A stretch of 64,000 nt of DNA, from assembly GCA_900469615.1 (NCBI GenBank), contig UBYA01000002.1:186001-250000 (forward strand), in the 5' to 3' direction. The stretch is from Hyphomicrobiales bacterium. Lineage in GTDB: Bacteria; Pseudomonadota; Alphaproteobacteria; Rhizobiales; Rhizobiaceae. Both the position numbers and the translations under genes were made by a program. Numbering within the stretch: the first letter of the stretch is position 1; every line of letters begins with the position of its first letter. The notes beneath the pieces were generated by a model. The model saw only the letters and a program-made list of their open reading frames with translations. It did no database searches and had not been told where the DNA came from. Positions 34,846 to 43,561 of this stretch are shown piece after piece.

Positions 34846-37221
34846 CTATCGTTTCCATCGCCAATCGCTGATCTCCGGCATGTCCTCCCCGTAGCGCCGG
34901 ACATAGTCATGATGCTTGATGAGCTTTCCCTTCAGGGCATCTATGACATCGGGAACTTTTTCCGCCAGTCCCGGCACGCGATCGATCGCCTCCAGCGCAA
35001 GATGATATCGATCGAGCTCGTTCAGGACGGTCATGTCGAACGGCGTGGTGGTGGTGCCTTCCTCGATGAACCCCCGCACATGGATGTTGTCGTGATTGGT
35101 CCGCCGGTAGGTCAGGCGGTGGATCAGATAGGGATAGCCGTGATAGGCGAAGATCACCGGCTTGTCGGTGGTGAAGATCTGGTCGAACGCCTGGTGATCG
35201 AGGCCGTGCGGATGCTGCTCGGGATCCTGGAGGGCCAGGAGGTCGACCACGTTGACCGTGCGGATCTTCAGGTCCGGGATCGCCTCATGCAGCAGCATGA
35301 CGGCGGCCAGCGTTTCCATGGTCGGAACGTCGCCCGCGCAGGCCATGACGACGTCGGGGGCAATGGTGTTGTCCTCGTAGCTCGCCCAGTCCCAGATGCC
35401 GGCGCCGGCCTTGCAATGGGCGATCGCCTCGTCCATGCCGAGCCACTGCGATTCCGGCTGCTTGCCGGCAACGATGACGTTGATCCGGTCATAGGTCCGC
35501 AGGCAATGATCGCCCACCCACAGCAGCGTATTGGCGTCCGGCGGCAGGTAGATGCGCACCACGTCGGCCTTCTTGTTGGCGACGAGATCGACGAAACCCG
35601 GGTCCTGATGGGAAAAGCCGTTGTGATCCTGCCGCCAGACATGGGACGTCAGCAGGTAGTTCAGCGACGAGATCGGCTTGCGCCACTCCAGTTCCCGCGA
35701 GACTTTCAGCCACTTGGCATGCTGGTTGAACATGGAATCGACGATATGGATGAAGGCCTCGTAGCATGAAAAGAGGCCGTGACGGCCGGTCAGAAGATAG
35801 CCTTCCAGCCAGCCCTGGCACAGGTGTTCGCTCAGAACCTCCATCACGCGTCCATCGCGGGCCAGATGGACGTCATAGTCCTCGATTTCTTCCATCCACA
35901 CCCGGTCGGTGGCTTCGAAGACGCTGCCGAGCCGGTTCGATTCCGTCTCGTCCGGGCCGAATATGCGGAAGTTTTGCGCGGCGTCGTTGAGTTTCAGCGT
36001 GTCCCGCAGGTAGTGGCCGAGAATTTCGGTCGATTGCACCTGCTTGCTGCCGCGCTCGCCGATCTCGACGGCATAGTCACGAATGGAGGGGACCAATAGC
36101 TCCTTGCGCAGCAGGCCGCCATTGGCGTGCGGATTGGCGCCCATGCGCCTTTCGCCTTGCGGCGCAAGCGCGCTCAATTCAGCCTTGAGCCGGCCGTCAC
36201 CGTCGAAGAGATCGTCCGGGTTGTAGCTGCGCATCCAGTCTTCCAGGATCTTGCGATGGCCCTCGTCGCCGCGGCAATTGGCGACCGGCACCTGATGCGC
36301 CCTCCAGAAGCCTTCGACCTTCTTGCCGTCGACCTCCTTGGGGCCGGTCCAGCCTTTCGGGCTGCGCAGAACGATCATGGGCCAACGCGGCATCCCGTCG
36401 GAGGTCCCCTTTTCTCGTGCCTTTCTTTGTATGTCGCGAATGCGGTCGAATACCCGGTCGAACGTGTCGGCCATCGCCTGATGCATCGTGGCTGGCTCGT
36501 GTCCCTCGACAAAGAAGGGCTCGTAGCCGTAGCCCGAGAACAGGTCGCGCAGGTCGTCGTCGCTTGCCCGGCCGAGGATTGTCGGGTTGGCGATCTTGTA
36601 GCCGTTGAGGTGGAGGATCGGCAGCACCGCGCCGTCGCGCGTCGGATTGAGGAACTTGTTGGAATGCCAGCTTGCCGCCAGGGGGCCGGTTTCGGCTTCG
36701 CCGTCGCCGACGACGCAGGCAACGACGAGATCCGGATTGTCGAAAGCGGCGCCATAGGCGTGCACGAGCGCATAGCCGAGTTCGCCGCCCTCGTGAATGG
36801 AGCCGGGCGTTTCCGGAGCGGCATGGCTCGGAATGCCGCCGGGGAAGGAAAACTGCTTGAACAGCTTCTGCAATCCGCTCGTCGTCTCGGGTATGTCCGG
36901 ATAGACTTCGCTGTACGTGCCCTCGAGATAGGTGTTGGCGACCATGCCGGGACCGCCATGGCCGGGACCGCACATATAGATGATATCGAGATCGCGCGCC
37001 TTGATGACGCGGTTCAGATGAGCATAGATGAAGTTCAGTCCCGGTGTCGTTCCCCAGTGTCCCAGCAGTCTCGGCTTGATGTGCTCCGGTTTCAGCGGCT
37101 CGCGCAGCAGCGGGTTGTCCATCAGGTAGATCTGGCCGACGGACAGATAGTTGGCTGCCCTCCAGTAGCGGTCGATCAGAGAGAGTTCTTCGGGCGAAAG
37201 CGGTGTGGTAACAGCATTCAT
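34846..37221 (-). CDS. xfp: Xylulose-5-phosphate/fructose-6-phosphate phosphoketolase
   Basis: Phosphoketolase splits xylulose 5-phosphate or fructose 6-phosphate with phosphate into acetyl phosphate and an aldose phosphate, using thiamine diphosphate. The 791 residues match the family. Signature parts are [58 protein letters not shown] and the TPP motif [19 protein letters not shown]. It is 19 bases downstream of acetate kinase in one operon, so the acetyl phosphate can be turned into acetate and ATP. It lies inside the stress island, but I see no EcfG-type site before ackA. Confidence 0.96.
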   Translation of the reverse strand: MNAVTTPLSPEELSLIDRYWRAANYLSVGQIYLMDNPLLREPLKPEHIKPRLLGHWGTTPGLNFIYAHLNRVIKARDLDIIYMCGPGHGGPGMVANTYLEGTYSEVYPDIPETTSGLQKLFKQFSFPGGIPSHAAPETPGSIHEGGELGYALVHAYGAAFDNPDLVVACVVGDGEAETGPLAASWHSNKFLNPTRDGAVLPILHLNGYKIANPTILGRASDDDLRDLFSGYGYEPFFVEGHEPATMHQAMADTFDRVFDRIRDIQRKAREKGTSDGMPRWPMIVLRSPKGWTGPKEVDGKKVEGFWRAHQVPVANCRGDEGHRKILEDWMRSYNPDDLFDGDGRLKAELSALAPQGERRMGANPHANGGLLRKELLVPSIRDYAVEIGERGSKQVQSTEILGHYLRDTLKLNDAAQNFRIFGPDETESNRLGSVFEATDRVWMEEIEDYDVHLARDGRVMEVLSEHLCQGWLEGYLLTGRHGLFSCYEAFIHIVDSMFNQHAKWLKVSRELEWRKPISSLNYLLTSHVWRQDHNGFSHQDPGFVDLVANKKADVVRIYLPPDANTLLWVGDHCLRTYDRINVIVAGKQPESQWLGMDEAIAHCKAGAGIWDWASYEDNTIAPDVVMACAGDVPTMETLAAVMLLHEAIPDLKIRTVNVVDLLALQDPEQHPHGLDHQAFDQIFTTDKPVIFAYHGYPYLIHRLTYRRTNHDNIHVRGFIEEGTTTTPFDMTVLNELDRYHLALEAIDRVPGLAEKVPDVIDALKGKLIKHHDYVRRYGEDMPEISDWRWKR

Positions 37222-37240
37222 TTCCGGTTCCTCGTTTTCG

Positions 37241-38413
37241 TCACATGATGAGAGCCATGGCCTCGTCGGCGATCACCTGTTCCTCATCGGTTGGAATTAC
37301 GAATAGCTTGGCATTGCTGGACGCTGCGTTGATCGAGGTCAAATTGCGCTCGTTCGCGTCGTCATCGATTTCGATACCCAGCCATTGCAACCTCCGTGCG
37401 ACGCGCGCTCTGATCTGTGGCTGGTTTTCACCGATGCCCGCGGTGAAGACGAGAGCGTCGAGACCGCCGACCGTCATGGACAGCCGGCCGATCTCGCCGG
37501 CGATGCGCAGGCAGAACAGGTCTATGGCTTCAGCCGCTTCCGGCCGCCTGTCGTCAAGCAGAACCCGCGTGTCCCCGCTGATGCCTGACACGCCGAGCAG
37601 GCCGCACTCATGATAGAGAAAGTCCTCGATCCGTTCGGGCTGGAGCCTTCCGGCCCGCAGGAGATAGAGCAGGGCGCCGGGGTCCAGCCAGCCGGGGCGT
37701 GTCGCCATCGGAATACCGTCCAGCGCCGAAAACCCCATGCTGGTGTCCCTGCTGATGCCGTTTTCCATGGCGCACAGGCTGGCGCCGCTGCCGAGGTGGC
37801 AGGCAATGACCCTGCCTTTGGCGGCGGCCGGATCGATCTGCCGAAGCCGTGAGGCGATATATTTGTAGGACAGGCCGTGAAAGCCGTAGCGGCGCACGCC
37901 ATCGTCGTGCAGCCGGCGCGGAATTGCCAGCCGCCGCACGAGGTCGGCTTGCGATGAATGGAAGGCCGTGTCGAAAGAGGCTATTTGCCGGACGTCCGGT
38001 CGAAGCGTTTCGATCGACCGGATGACGCGCAGGGCTTGCGGCTGATGGAGGGGGGCCAGGGGAACGAGCTCTTCGATCCGTCCGATTTCGGCTCCATTCA
38101 GCAGCGTCGCGTCCCGAAACGTCATGCCGCCATGAACGACGCGATGGGCTACGGCGCGCAACCTGCCGGGAAGATGCGCCAGCATATGCTCCAGGGTTTC
38201 CGACACGACGGAAACGAAATGCGCGTCGTTGTCGCCCCCGATCGCCTTCTCGTACCGATCCGGACCCACGGAATAGCGAAGCGTCAGCGGATCTTGATCG
38301 AAATCGATCTTCCCTCGGCCGACATTTCTTGCCAGGCCGGGCTTCAGCTCGAAGATCCCGATTTTCAAGGTCGAAGATCCGGCATTGAATGTCAGCAAGA
38401 CATCGTCGGTCAT
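37241..38413 (-). CDS. ackA: Acetate kinase
   Basis: Acetate kinase interconverts acetyl phosphate plus ADP with acetate plus ATP. The 390 residues contain both signatures: [15 protein letters not shown] at the N-terminus and the segment [20 protein letters not shown], together with [37 protein letters not shown] and [12 protein letters not shown]. It is the first gene of an ackA-xfp operon, a bifid-shunt-like module used for carbon overflow or stress metabolism. Confidence 0.96.
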   Translation of the reverse strand: MTDDVLLTFNAGSSTLKIGIFELKPGLARNVGRGKIDFDQDPLTLRYSVGPDRYEKAIGGDNDAHFVSVVSETLEHMLAHLPGRLRAVAHRVVHGGMTFRDATLLNGAEIGRIEELVPLAPLHQPQALRVIRSIETLRPDVRQIASFDTAFHSSQADLVRRLAIPRRLHDDGVRRYGFHGLSYKYIASRLRQIDPAAAKGRVIACHLGSGASLCAMENGISRDTSMGFSALDGIPMATRPGWLDPGALLYLLRAGRLQPERIEDFLYHECGLLGVSGISGDTRVLLDDRRPEAAEAIDLFCLRIAGEIGRLSMTVGGLDALVFTAGIGENQPQIRARVARRLQWLGIEIDDDANERNLTSINAASSNAKLFVIPTDEEQVIADEAMALIM

Positions 38414-38719
38414 GTCAGCCTCGGACTAGGGGTGTCGACCACCGCAAGTTAGTGCATTCGCAGGCGGAAGCAACCGCCCAGGCTGTCGAGTGTGACTCTT
38501 TATCGCTGCGGCAGGCTTTGCCGCCGGGCGCCGGCTGAAGCCTCCCATGCGGGCCAAGGCGGCAATCGGCGAATCCGGCGCGAACCGGCATTTTTGACCT
38601 GCCGGCGGAACCAGATCGGGGCAGGCAGGTTCGATATGGATAGGGCCGGATAGGGCTCGCGCGCCGGCTTCATGAGGCGCGTCCCATGCCTCGCGGCTGC
38701 CGCTACCAGGAGGTGAGAA
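38414..38719. other. Intergenic region upstream of ackA and of the 89-residue gene
   Basis: The 306 bases between divergent genes hold the EcfG-type promoter at 38607-38631 on the plus strand. The ackA promoter should be near 38430-38520 but has no clear consensus. No gene is present. Confidence 0.45.
38607..38631 (+). promoter_or_regulatory. EcfG-type promoter for the 89-residue protein
   Basis: GGAAC (38607-38611), 16 bases, GGTT (38628-38631), 88 bases before the ATG at 38720. Confidence 0.65.
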
Positions 38720-38989
38720 ATGGAAATCTATCGCCGGTATCGCAAGAATGAGGCTTCACCGGGCTCCATCGTCGTCAAGTTCTATCACTCCGGAGACCAG
38801 ATCAGAGGGTTCCTGCGCAAGGTCACGCCGCCGGGAGAGGACGATGCGGTCTTTCCCGGTGAGGAAATGGAGCCGGACGACGCCTTTCGAGCCGCCCGGA
38901 ACAAGATGACCGGCAAGCAGATGCGGCCGATCTATGTCGAGTTGTCGGAAGGCGTGCAATGGAATCCTGCCTGGGGCCGGCTGGAGTAG
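38720..38989 (+). CDS. Small unknown protein, predicted stress-induced
   Basis: ATG 38720 has an excellent site (AGGAGGTGAGAA) and gives 89 residues. It is soluble, starts MEIYRRYRKNEASPGSIVVK and contains EEMEPDDAFRAARNKMTGKQ and an end VQWNPAWGRLE. I do not recognise the family. The EcfG-type promoter upstream is the only functional clue. A RIME-like palindrome follows directly. Confidence 0.78.
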   Translation: MEIYRRYRKNEASPGSIVVKFYHSGDQIRGFLRKVTPPGEDDAVFPGEEMEPDDAFRAARNKMTGKQMRPIYVELSEGVQWNPAWGRLE

Positions 38990-39007
38990 CCTGACGCCGG
39001 CTTTCTG

Positions 39008-39056
39008 GAGCAATTCCAGGAAAAGTGCATACCGGTCTTTCGCCCGGAATTGCGTG
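39008..39056. repeat. RIME-like intergenic palindrome
   Basis: GCAATTCC (39010-39017) and GGAATTGC (39046-39053) are inverted around AGGAAAAGTGCATACCGGTC and a short C-rich part. This sequence type (GAGCAATTCCAGGAAAAGTG...CCGGAATTGCGT) is a dispersed intergenic element I know from rhizobial genomes. It sits between convergent genes and may act as a transcript end. Confidence 0.6.
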
Positions 39057-39091
39057 AGCGCGTTCGCGATTCCGCGAACCGAGAAACCCCT

Positions 39092-40057
39092 CTAGACGGA
39101 CCCGTGCCGGCGGGCCTCTTCGGACATCTCGCGCCTGCGCAGCCGCTTGCGCGCTTGCGGGGACCGGGCGTCTGCCGGTGTGTCCAATCCAAGCTTCAGG
39201 CTCAATTGCCGCGCATCCTCCGGTGCCCGCACCTTCACGTCATTGTCGAAATAGACGTAGACATCGCGGCCTTTCCGCGACGATTTCAATGGTTCCAGTA
39301 CGCGATTGGCATCGGCGGGCTCCCGACCGTGCGCCCAGTCATCGATACGGCTCGCCCATCTATCGAGGGCTTCGTCGTCGTAGCCGCTGACATAGAGTTC
39401 CTCCGAACCGTGCAGCCGACAATAGACAAAATCCGACGTGACATCCATGAGCAACGGCCATTCGACGGTATCGGCGCAGACAAGCCCGATGCGATGTTCC
39501 CTCAGCATCTCGATGAATTCGGCATCCTCAAAGCTCTCGTGGCGAATTTCGAAGGCATGACGGATCGGCCGCGTCTCCTCGCTTTCAAGCCACTCCTGCC
39601 CGTTCAGCCGCGCATCCCGCCGCTCGGCAAGCTTCGCCGCGGCATGGGTGTCCTTGGGCAGCATGTTCATGAAGGCGGAGAAGCGTTGCGGATCGAAACG
39701 CAGCCGCGGAGGGAACTGCCAGAGGATCGGCCCCAGTTTCGGACCCAGCCGCAGCAGACCCGAGGCGATGAAATTGGCAAGCGGCGTCTCGACATCGCGC
39801 AGCCTGCGCAGATGCGTTATGTAGCGCGAGCCTTTGACTGCGAACACGAATCCATCCGGTGTCTCCTCGCGCCACCTCGCGAAAGTCTCGGGCCGTTGCA
39901 GGCCGTAGAATGTTCCGTTGATTTCGATGGATGGGAATTGGCTGGACGCATAGGCCAGTTCGCATTTCTGCGTCAGATCCTTTGGATAGAAAACCCCGCG
40001 CCAGGGCGCATAGGTCCAGCCGGATATGCCGATGCGGATCGTGCCTGTCTTTGCCAT
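39092..40057 (-). CDS. DUF72 family protein
   Basis: The 321 residues match DUF72 (YecE-like), a TIM-barrel family of unknown activity. The N-terminal signature IRIGISGWTYAPWRGVFYPK, the segment FPSIEINGTFYGLQRPETFA and the later FVYCRLHGSEELYVSGYDDE are typical. DUF72 genes often sit near DNA repair or stress genes. It is probably monocistronic; no EcfG-type site was found in front. Confidence 0.9.
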   Translation of the reverse strand: MAKTGTIRIGISGWTYAPWRGVFYPKDLTQKCELAYASSQFPSIEINGTFYGLQRPETFARWREETPDGFVFAVKGSRYITHLRRLRDVETPLANFIASGLLRLGPKLGPILWQFPPRLRFDPQRFSAFMNMLPKDTHAAAKLAERRDARLNGQEWLESEETRPIRHAFEIRHESFEDAEFIEMLREHRIGLVCADTVEWPLLMDVTSDFVYCRLHGSEELYVSGYDDEALDRWASRIDDWAHGREPADANRVLEPLKSSRKGRDVYVYFDNDVKVRAPEDARQLSLKLGLDTPADARSPQARKRLRRREMSEEARRHGSV

Positions 40058-40128
40058 GCCGTCAAACCCGAGCCGGATTGATGTCTTGCTCTTCGGAAAA
40101 GTTCCGTTCGGTGCCTATGCCCGGCCGG

Positions 40129-40344
40129 TCAGGTGACATTGATCGAAGGCAGGAAGGACATCACCTCGCTGCGTCGCCTCGGTGCCAGAATCTCGATTTC
40201 CCTATTCCAGAAAGTCTCGGCTTCGGGTGGATCGGCCTCCCAGCTCTTGGTCGAGAGAATATTGTCGTCCATGACCAGAAGCCTGCGTCCTCCGAGCCGG
40301 AGATATTCCTCCGCGAGGTCTTGAGCGCTGTTCATCATCACCAT
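40129..40344 (-). CDS. Small unknown protein
   Basis: ATG 40344, preceded by CGAGGAGC, gives 71 residues (MVMMNSAQDLAEEYLRLGGR, then LLVMDDNILSTKSWEADPPE). It is soluble with no recognised domain. The good ribosome site and codon usage support a real gene. It lies 71 bases upstream of DUF72 on the same strand and may be cotranscribed. Confidence 0.6.
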   Translation of the reverse strand: MVMMNSAQDLAEEYLRLGGRRLLVMDDNILSTKSWEADPPEAETFWNREIEILAPRRRSEVMSFLPSINVT

Positions 40345-40478
40345 GCTCCTCGAATAATGTGCCGGCGTGCTTCGCTTTGTTGGCCGCCTGTCGCCGTCTG
40401 TCTCTCAGTGGCGTTCGTATTCGCGCAAGAGGCCATCGTTGGGCTTGGGAAAGCGGTCAAGCTTTCCCGAGCTTGCCG

Positions 40479-40805
40479 TCATTGCGGACAATTCGCGGTC
40501 GCCGTGCCGTCGTTCGACTGCGTGCCTTGCGTATCGTTGGTCTGCGTCGTGTTCTTGCCGGTCTTCACCGCATTGCAGTCCTGCGACTGGCCGTTGGAGT
40601 TGGGTGTGCCGCTGGTGCCGGACGTGGTACTGCCGGCGGCGCCTCCGCTTCCGCCGGATGTGTCGCCGTTTTGGCTGCCCGTCGCCGCGCCGTTGCTGCT
40701 GCCGGAACCTCCCGAACCCGTGCCGCCGGAACCCGATTGCTGGGCCATGGCGGTCGTCGCCATGCCAATCGACAGGGCGCAGACTGCGATCATCTTAGTC
40801 AACAT
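40479..40805 (-). CDS. Exported Gly/Ser-rich low-complexity protein
   Basis: ATG 40805 gives 108 residues: a signal peptide (MLTKMIAVCALSIGMATTAM, cut after AMA) and a mature part made almost only of Gly, Ser, Thr, Asn and Gln, with two Cys (QDCNAV and the C-terminal ANCPQ) that could form a disulphide. It is probably a periplasmic or surface disordered protein of a type common in rhizobia, with unknown function. A weak minus-strand EcfG-like site (GGAAC-N16-TGTT at 41014-40990) lies far upstream. Confidence 0.7.
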   Translation of the reverse strand: MLTKMIAVCALSIGMATTAMAQQSGSGGTGSGGSGSSNGAATGSQNGDTSGGSGGAAGSTTSGTSGTPNSNGQSQDCNAVKTGKNTTQTNDTQGTQSNDGTATANCPQ

Positions 40806-40987
40806 GGGTATTTCCTCTCTTTCGTTTGCCGCCTTCAAACTCGACAAGGCGGTTGTTGTTTCCAGGCTTTCGGATTTTTGTCATCCCGATGTCCTCTATC
40901 CACGGCGCCTGAGGGGATCGAGCAATGGGCGTCATGCTCCGTCTCAGCCGAATGGCTGCGGGGCCTTGTGATTTTTTGAAAAGGTGG

Positions 40988-41012
40988 GGAACAAGCTCGG
41001 TATGCAGCCGTT
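40988..41012 (+). promoter_or_regulatory. EcfG-type promoter toward the ECF sigma factor gene
   Basis: GGAAC (40988-40992), 16 bases, CGTT (41009-41012), an exact consensus. It would give a leader of about 220 bases containing the heptamer repeats. The minus strand shows an overlapping weaker site. Confidence 0.62.
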
Positions 41013-41035
41013 CCCCGGAAGGATGCAAGGAACAT

Positions 41036-41077
41036 CTGAAACCTGAAACCTGAAACCTGAAACCTGAAACCTGAAAG
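41036..41077 (+). repeat. Six tandem copies of a heptamer (CTGAAAC)
   Basis: Five perfect copies of CTGAAAC are followed by CTGAAAG, 42 bases in all. They lie in the predicted 5' leader of the sigma factor transcript, 160 bases before its start codon. The array is a simple-sequence repeat that can change length by slippage. Confidence 0.85.
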
Positions 41078-41237
41078 CCAATGCCAGGCATCGCGAGGGT
41101 CGCGGCGCAAAGAGAGTGGCATTGCCTGTTCGAACCAAAATCAATGGCGGCTTCGTCCGGCAATAGCCGGGATCATCCACTGCGGGCCAGCGCCGGTAGG
41201 AAGTCGCACCCTTCACTGGCTCCCAAGGAGGAAAGTT

Positions 41238-41741
41238 GTGACCGATATGCTTCGATCAGCCGGTCTGCAGTCCGAAATAGTGGACCTCATTCCTGCCCTT
41301 CGCGCTTTTGCGCGGACCTTCCACAGAAACGCCAACGATGCCGATGACCTTGTCCAGGAAACGCTGGCGAAAGCGCTGGCCAATCTCAACCAGTTCGATC
41401 GCGGCACCCGGCTGAAATCCTGGCTGTTCACGATCATGCGCAATACGTTCTGCACGAAGTTCCGGATTGCGAAGCGGGAGGCGCCCGGCAACAAGAAATG
41501 CGTCTCCGGCGATGGCGTCGCCCCGCCGTCGCAGGAATGGACCGTCCGGGCAAAGGAGCTGGCGGCGGCCTGCAATCTCCTGCCCGAGCATTACAGGGTG
41601 GTGCTCGAATATGTCGTCATCGAGGGCCGTTCCTATGACGATGCCGCCGAAAAGTTCGGCTGCGCGATCGGCACCGTGAAAAGCCGGATCAATCGAGCCC
41701 GCCAGCAATTGGCCGCTCGGCTCGACGAAGACATGCATTGA
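41238..41741 (+). CDS. ECF sigma factor, EcfG-like
   Basis: GTG 41238 after AAGGAGGAAAGTT gives 167 residues. Region 2 is clear (DLIPALRAFARTFHRNANDA, DLVQETLAKALANLNQF, LKSWLFTIMRNTF) and region 4 ends with a DNA-binding helix-turn-helix (SYDDAAEKFGCAIGTVKSRI, NRARQQLAARL). It resembles EcfG/RpoE2 of alphaproteobacteria, the general stress sigma factors. No nepR or phyR gene is adjacent, so it may be an accessory EcfG paralogue. A promoter of the type it would recognise lies upstream, consistent with autoregulation or control by another EcfG. Confidence 0.9.
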   Translation: MTDMLRSAGLQSEIVDLIPALRAFARTFHRNANDADDLVQETLAKALANLNQFDRGTRLKSWLFTIMRNTFCTKFRIAKREAPGNKKCVSGDGVAPPSQEWTVRAKELAAACNLLPEHYRVVLEYVVIEGRSYDDAAEKFGCAIGTVKSRINRARQQLAARLDEDMH

Positions 41742-41766
41742 GAGCGCTCATCGCGTGGACGCGCGT

Positions 41767-42159
41767 CTAGATATCCCGCTTTCGTACGCCGAACAGCGCC
41801 TCGGCGATATGCTCGATCGCGGCCGGTTTCTCGCATAACACAAAGCCGGCAAACCCGGTGGTGACGCCGCGCGGTTCCCGGCCGATCGCGAAGAGGTAGG
41901 GGAGTTTCAGTGTCTCAAGCCGCTCGACGAGCGGAAATGCGCACTCCGCGGCGAGATGCAGATCCAGGATAGCGGCATCCGCCTCGTCCGCCTCGGCCAG
42001 TTCCGCGGCATGTTCGACATCGCTGACGGGACCGACGACGATGGCACCGAGCATATGCAGCTTCTTACGCACTTCATCGGTGAGGAAATATCCGTCCTCC
42101 ACGATCAAAAGCCGCTTGCCCGACAACATCGAGCTATGGGGAGTCGTTGAATTGACCAT
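41767..42159 (-). CDS. Single-domain response regulator
   Basis: The 130-residue protein is only a receiver domain: acidic pocket Glu21-Asp22 in LLIVEDGYFL, phosphoacceptor Asp66 in AAILDLHL, and the conserved Lys in LCEKPAAIEH. It has no output domain, so it must act by protein contact or as a phosphate sink. It is convergent with the ECF sigma gene, 26 bases away. Single-domain receivers are known to take part in the PhyR-NepR-EcfG stress pathway, so a link is plausible but unproven. Confidence 0.88.
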   Translation of the reverse strand: MVNSTTPHSSMLSGKRLLIVEDGYFLTDEVRKKLHMLGAIVVGPVSDVEHAAELAEADEADAAILDLHLAAECAFPLVERLETLKLPYLFAIGREPRGVTTGFAGFVLCEKPAAIEHIAEALFGVRKRDI

Positions 42160-42381
42160 CCATCGATCCAGGTTATGCCTGTTTTATACGCGACGGCGTG
42201 TGAACCGGACGTGAACTGCAAAGATGCCTTTGCCGCCTGCCCGTCGGTCCTTCAGCTCTCGGCCCATGCCGTCCGGAACATGGCGCCGCACAGCGTCACG
42301 AACCCTCGGCGCGCGCGGAAGTTTCCGCATCTCGCTCGCCGCATCGGAGAAAAATCCCACCCGACACCTGGGTCGAAATCG

Positions 42382-42406
42382 GGAACAACGGAGTTTGCAC
42401 GACGTT
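42382..42406 (+). promoter_or_regulatory. EcfG-type promoter for the DUF982 operon
   Basis: GGAAC (42382-42386), 16 bases, CGTT (42403-42406), an exact consensus 40 bases before the ATG at 42447. Confidence 0.75.
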
Positions 42407-42446
42407 AGATTGCTGTGGGAACACGTCTGCGGTTTGGGAGCATAAA

Positions 42447-42725
42447 ATGTCTGAAGTCATTGATGTTGAATTCAAAATTCTCTGGAAGGCGCCGGTCCGG
42501 CTTGCAACGGCTGATCGAGCCGGCTACGCGGTTCGCGGGCCGGAAGACGCGATCTTCTTCCTGTCGCGGCGATGGCCCTGCGAACGAGGAAGGTCATACG
42601 CTCATGCCAGGGAGAAATGCGTCGCGGCCGTCTCGCATAGAATCCCGATCGAGACTTCCAGAGACGCGTTCGTGGCTGCCTGTGTGGATGCGCGGCTGAT
42701 GTCGATGGACGAGCGCCAGTCATGA
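42447..42725 (+). CDS. DUF982 protein
   Basis: The 92 residues show the rhizobial DUF982 pattern: an N-terminal FKILWKAPVRLATADRAGYA, AIFFLSRRWPCERGRSYAHA, then AREKCVAAV and the end SRDAFVAACVDARLM. The family is small, cytoplasmic and of unknown function, with many copies per rhizobial genome. It overlaps the next gene by four bases (ATGA) and is transcribed from an exact EcfG-type promoter. Confidence 0.85.
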   Translation: MSEVIDVEFKILWKAPVRLATADRAGYAVRGPEDAIFFLSRRWPCERGRSYAHAREKCVAAVSHRIPIETSRDAFVAACVDARLMSMDERQS

Positions 42726-42916
42726 CACGCCCATCGAACACGGTTACGGAAGAGGAAGCCTACGAGCTTGGTGGAAAAGCCTTCGCGAAGGGAGCAAGCG
42801 GCGACAACAATCCGTTTGAGGAAGGCGACAGGTGCCGGGACAAGTGGGCGCAGGGATTTCTCGACGCGCAAAAGATACGCAGCGATCAGCATCTGCCCGG
42901 CCATCCGCCGAATTGA
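42722..42916 (+). CDS. Small Rmf/CrpP-like protein
   Basis: The 64-residue protein begins at an ATG overlapping the DUF982 stop. Its core, EEEAYELGGKAFAKGASGDN, then NPFEEGDRCRDKWAQGFLDA, matches the G..A...G...NPF.......W..G...A pattern of ribosome modulation factor-like and CrpP-like small proteins. Ribosome hibernation during stress is a plausible role given the stress promoter of the operon, but this is inferred from a short pattern. Confidence 0.7.
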   Translation: MTRPSNTVTEEEAYELGGKAFAKGASGDNNPFEEGDRCRDKWAQGFLDAQKIRSDQHLPGHPPN

Positions 42917-43065
42917 GGGGCCGTCCGCGATACATGGTCTTTCAACGATAATAGCGCTCCGCTCTCTCGGGGCGCGTCTTAGCGCTATCCCGGATGGGTT
43001 GCGCCCGCATGCAGCATTGGAAACAGCCGCGCGACGCCGTCAGATGGCAAGCCCGCCTCCGCGCT

Positions 43066-43413
43066 CTAGCGCTCCCGTTCGTCGATATCGATCTGGCCTT
43101 TCTCGGCCAGGATCGGCAGAGCGATATTATGCTGAGCCTCGTTCATTTCCTGCACCGTCACAAGCGTTCCGCCCCGTTCCAGGGCTGCGGCATAGGCGGC
43201 ACGCTGCTCTTCGTGAAAGAAGATTCCGGTCAGGGCGTCCAGAAACCCCATGTGATCGATCGGCGACGTATCGGGGCGATTGCCGGGCGTCATGGTGATG
43301 ACATCCCTGGGTATGCCGGCATCGATCAATGCCTGGACCGTTGCCTCCGCGTCATATTCGTCATTGAAAAATGCGCTGAGCGCAAATGAGCCGATCTTGC
43401 TTTCGCTGCTCAT
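43066..43413 (-). CDS. Unknown small protein with general-stress-protein-like domain
   Basis: The 115 residues start MSSESKIGSFALSAFFNDEY and continue with DAEATVQALIDAGIPRDVIT, a betaalphabeta pattern seen in general stress protein 17M-like N-terminal domains (FDDEAEAERAIEALKEAGFP-type). The later RGGTLVTVQEMNEAQHNIAL fits the same fold. No catalytic motif is visible. Exact EcfG-type promoter 36 bases upstream. Confidence 0.78.
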   Translation of the reverse strand: MSSESKIGSFALSAFFNDEYDAEATVQALIDAGIPRDVITMTPGNRPDTSPIDHMGFLDALTGIFFHEEQRAAYAAALERGGTLVTVQEMNEAQHNIALPILAEKGQIDIDERER

Positions 43414-43448
43414 GGCCGATTCCTCCGTTGGCGTGGTCCTACCGACTT

Positions 43449-43473
43449 AACGAGCGCCGCGGGAGCGGGTTCC
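43449..43473 (-). promoter_or_regulatory. EcfG-type promoter for the 115-residue protein
   Basis: On the minus strand: GGAAC (43473-43469), 16 bases, CGTT (43452-43449), an exact consensus 35 bases before the ATG at 43413. Confidence 0.75.
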
Positions 43474-43500
43474 CGCAGGGTCACGCTTTTGCCCCCATAT

Positions 43501-43525
43501 GGAACAAAGAGAACAGCGATTAGTT
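43501..43525 (+). promoter_or_regulatory. Weak EcfG-like promoter before udgX
   Basis: GGAAC (43501-43505), 16 bases, AGTT (43522-43525). The first -10 base departs from the consensus. If used, transcription would start inside the longest open frame and favour ATG 43562 as the udgX start. Confidence 0.4.
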
Positions 43526-43561
43526 GATCGTGGGAATGTCTGGAACGATTGCGAGCCCCCA

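Larger units (their letters stand above)
40806..41237. other. Regulatory region between the Gly/Ser-rich protein and the sigma factor
   Basis: The 432-base divergent gap contains an EcfG-type promoter (40988-41012) embedded in the inverted repeat GGGGAAC/GTTCCCC, six heptamer repeats (41036-41077) and the sigma factor ribosome site AAGGAGG near 41224. No gene is supported. Confidence 0.5.

Noticed and set aside
41036..41077. Possible CRISPR-like array
   Set aside because: The heptamer units are directly abutting with no spacers and there are no cas genes; it is a simple tandem repeat.
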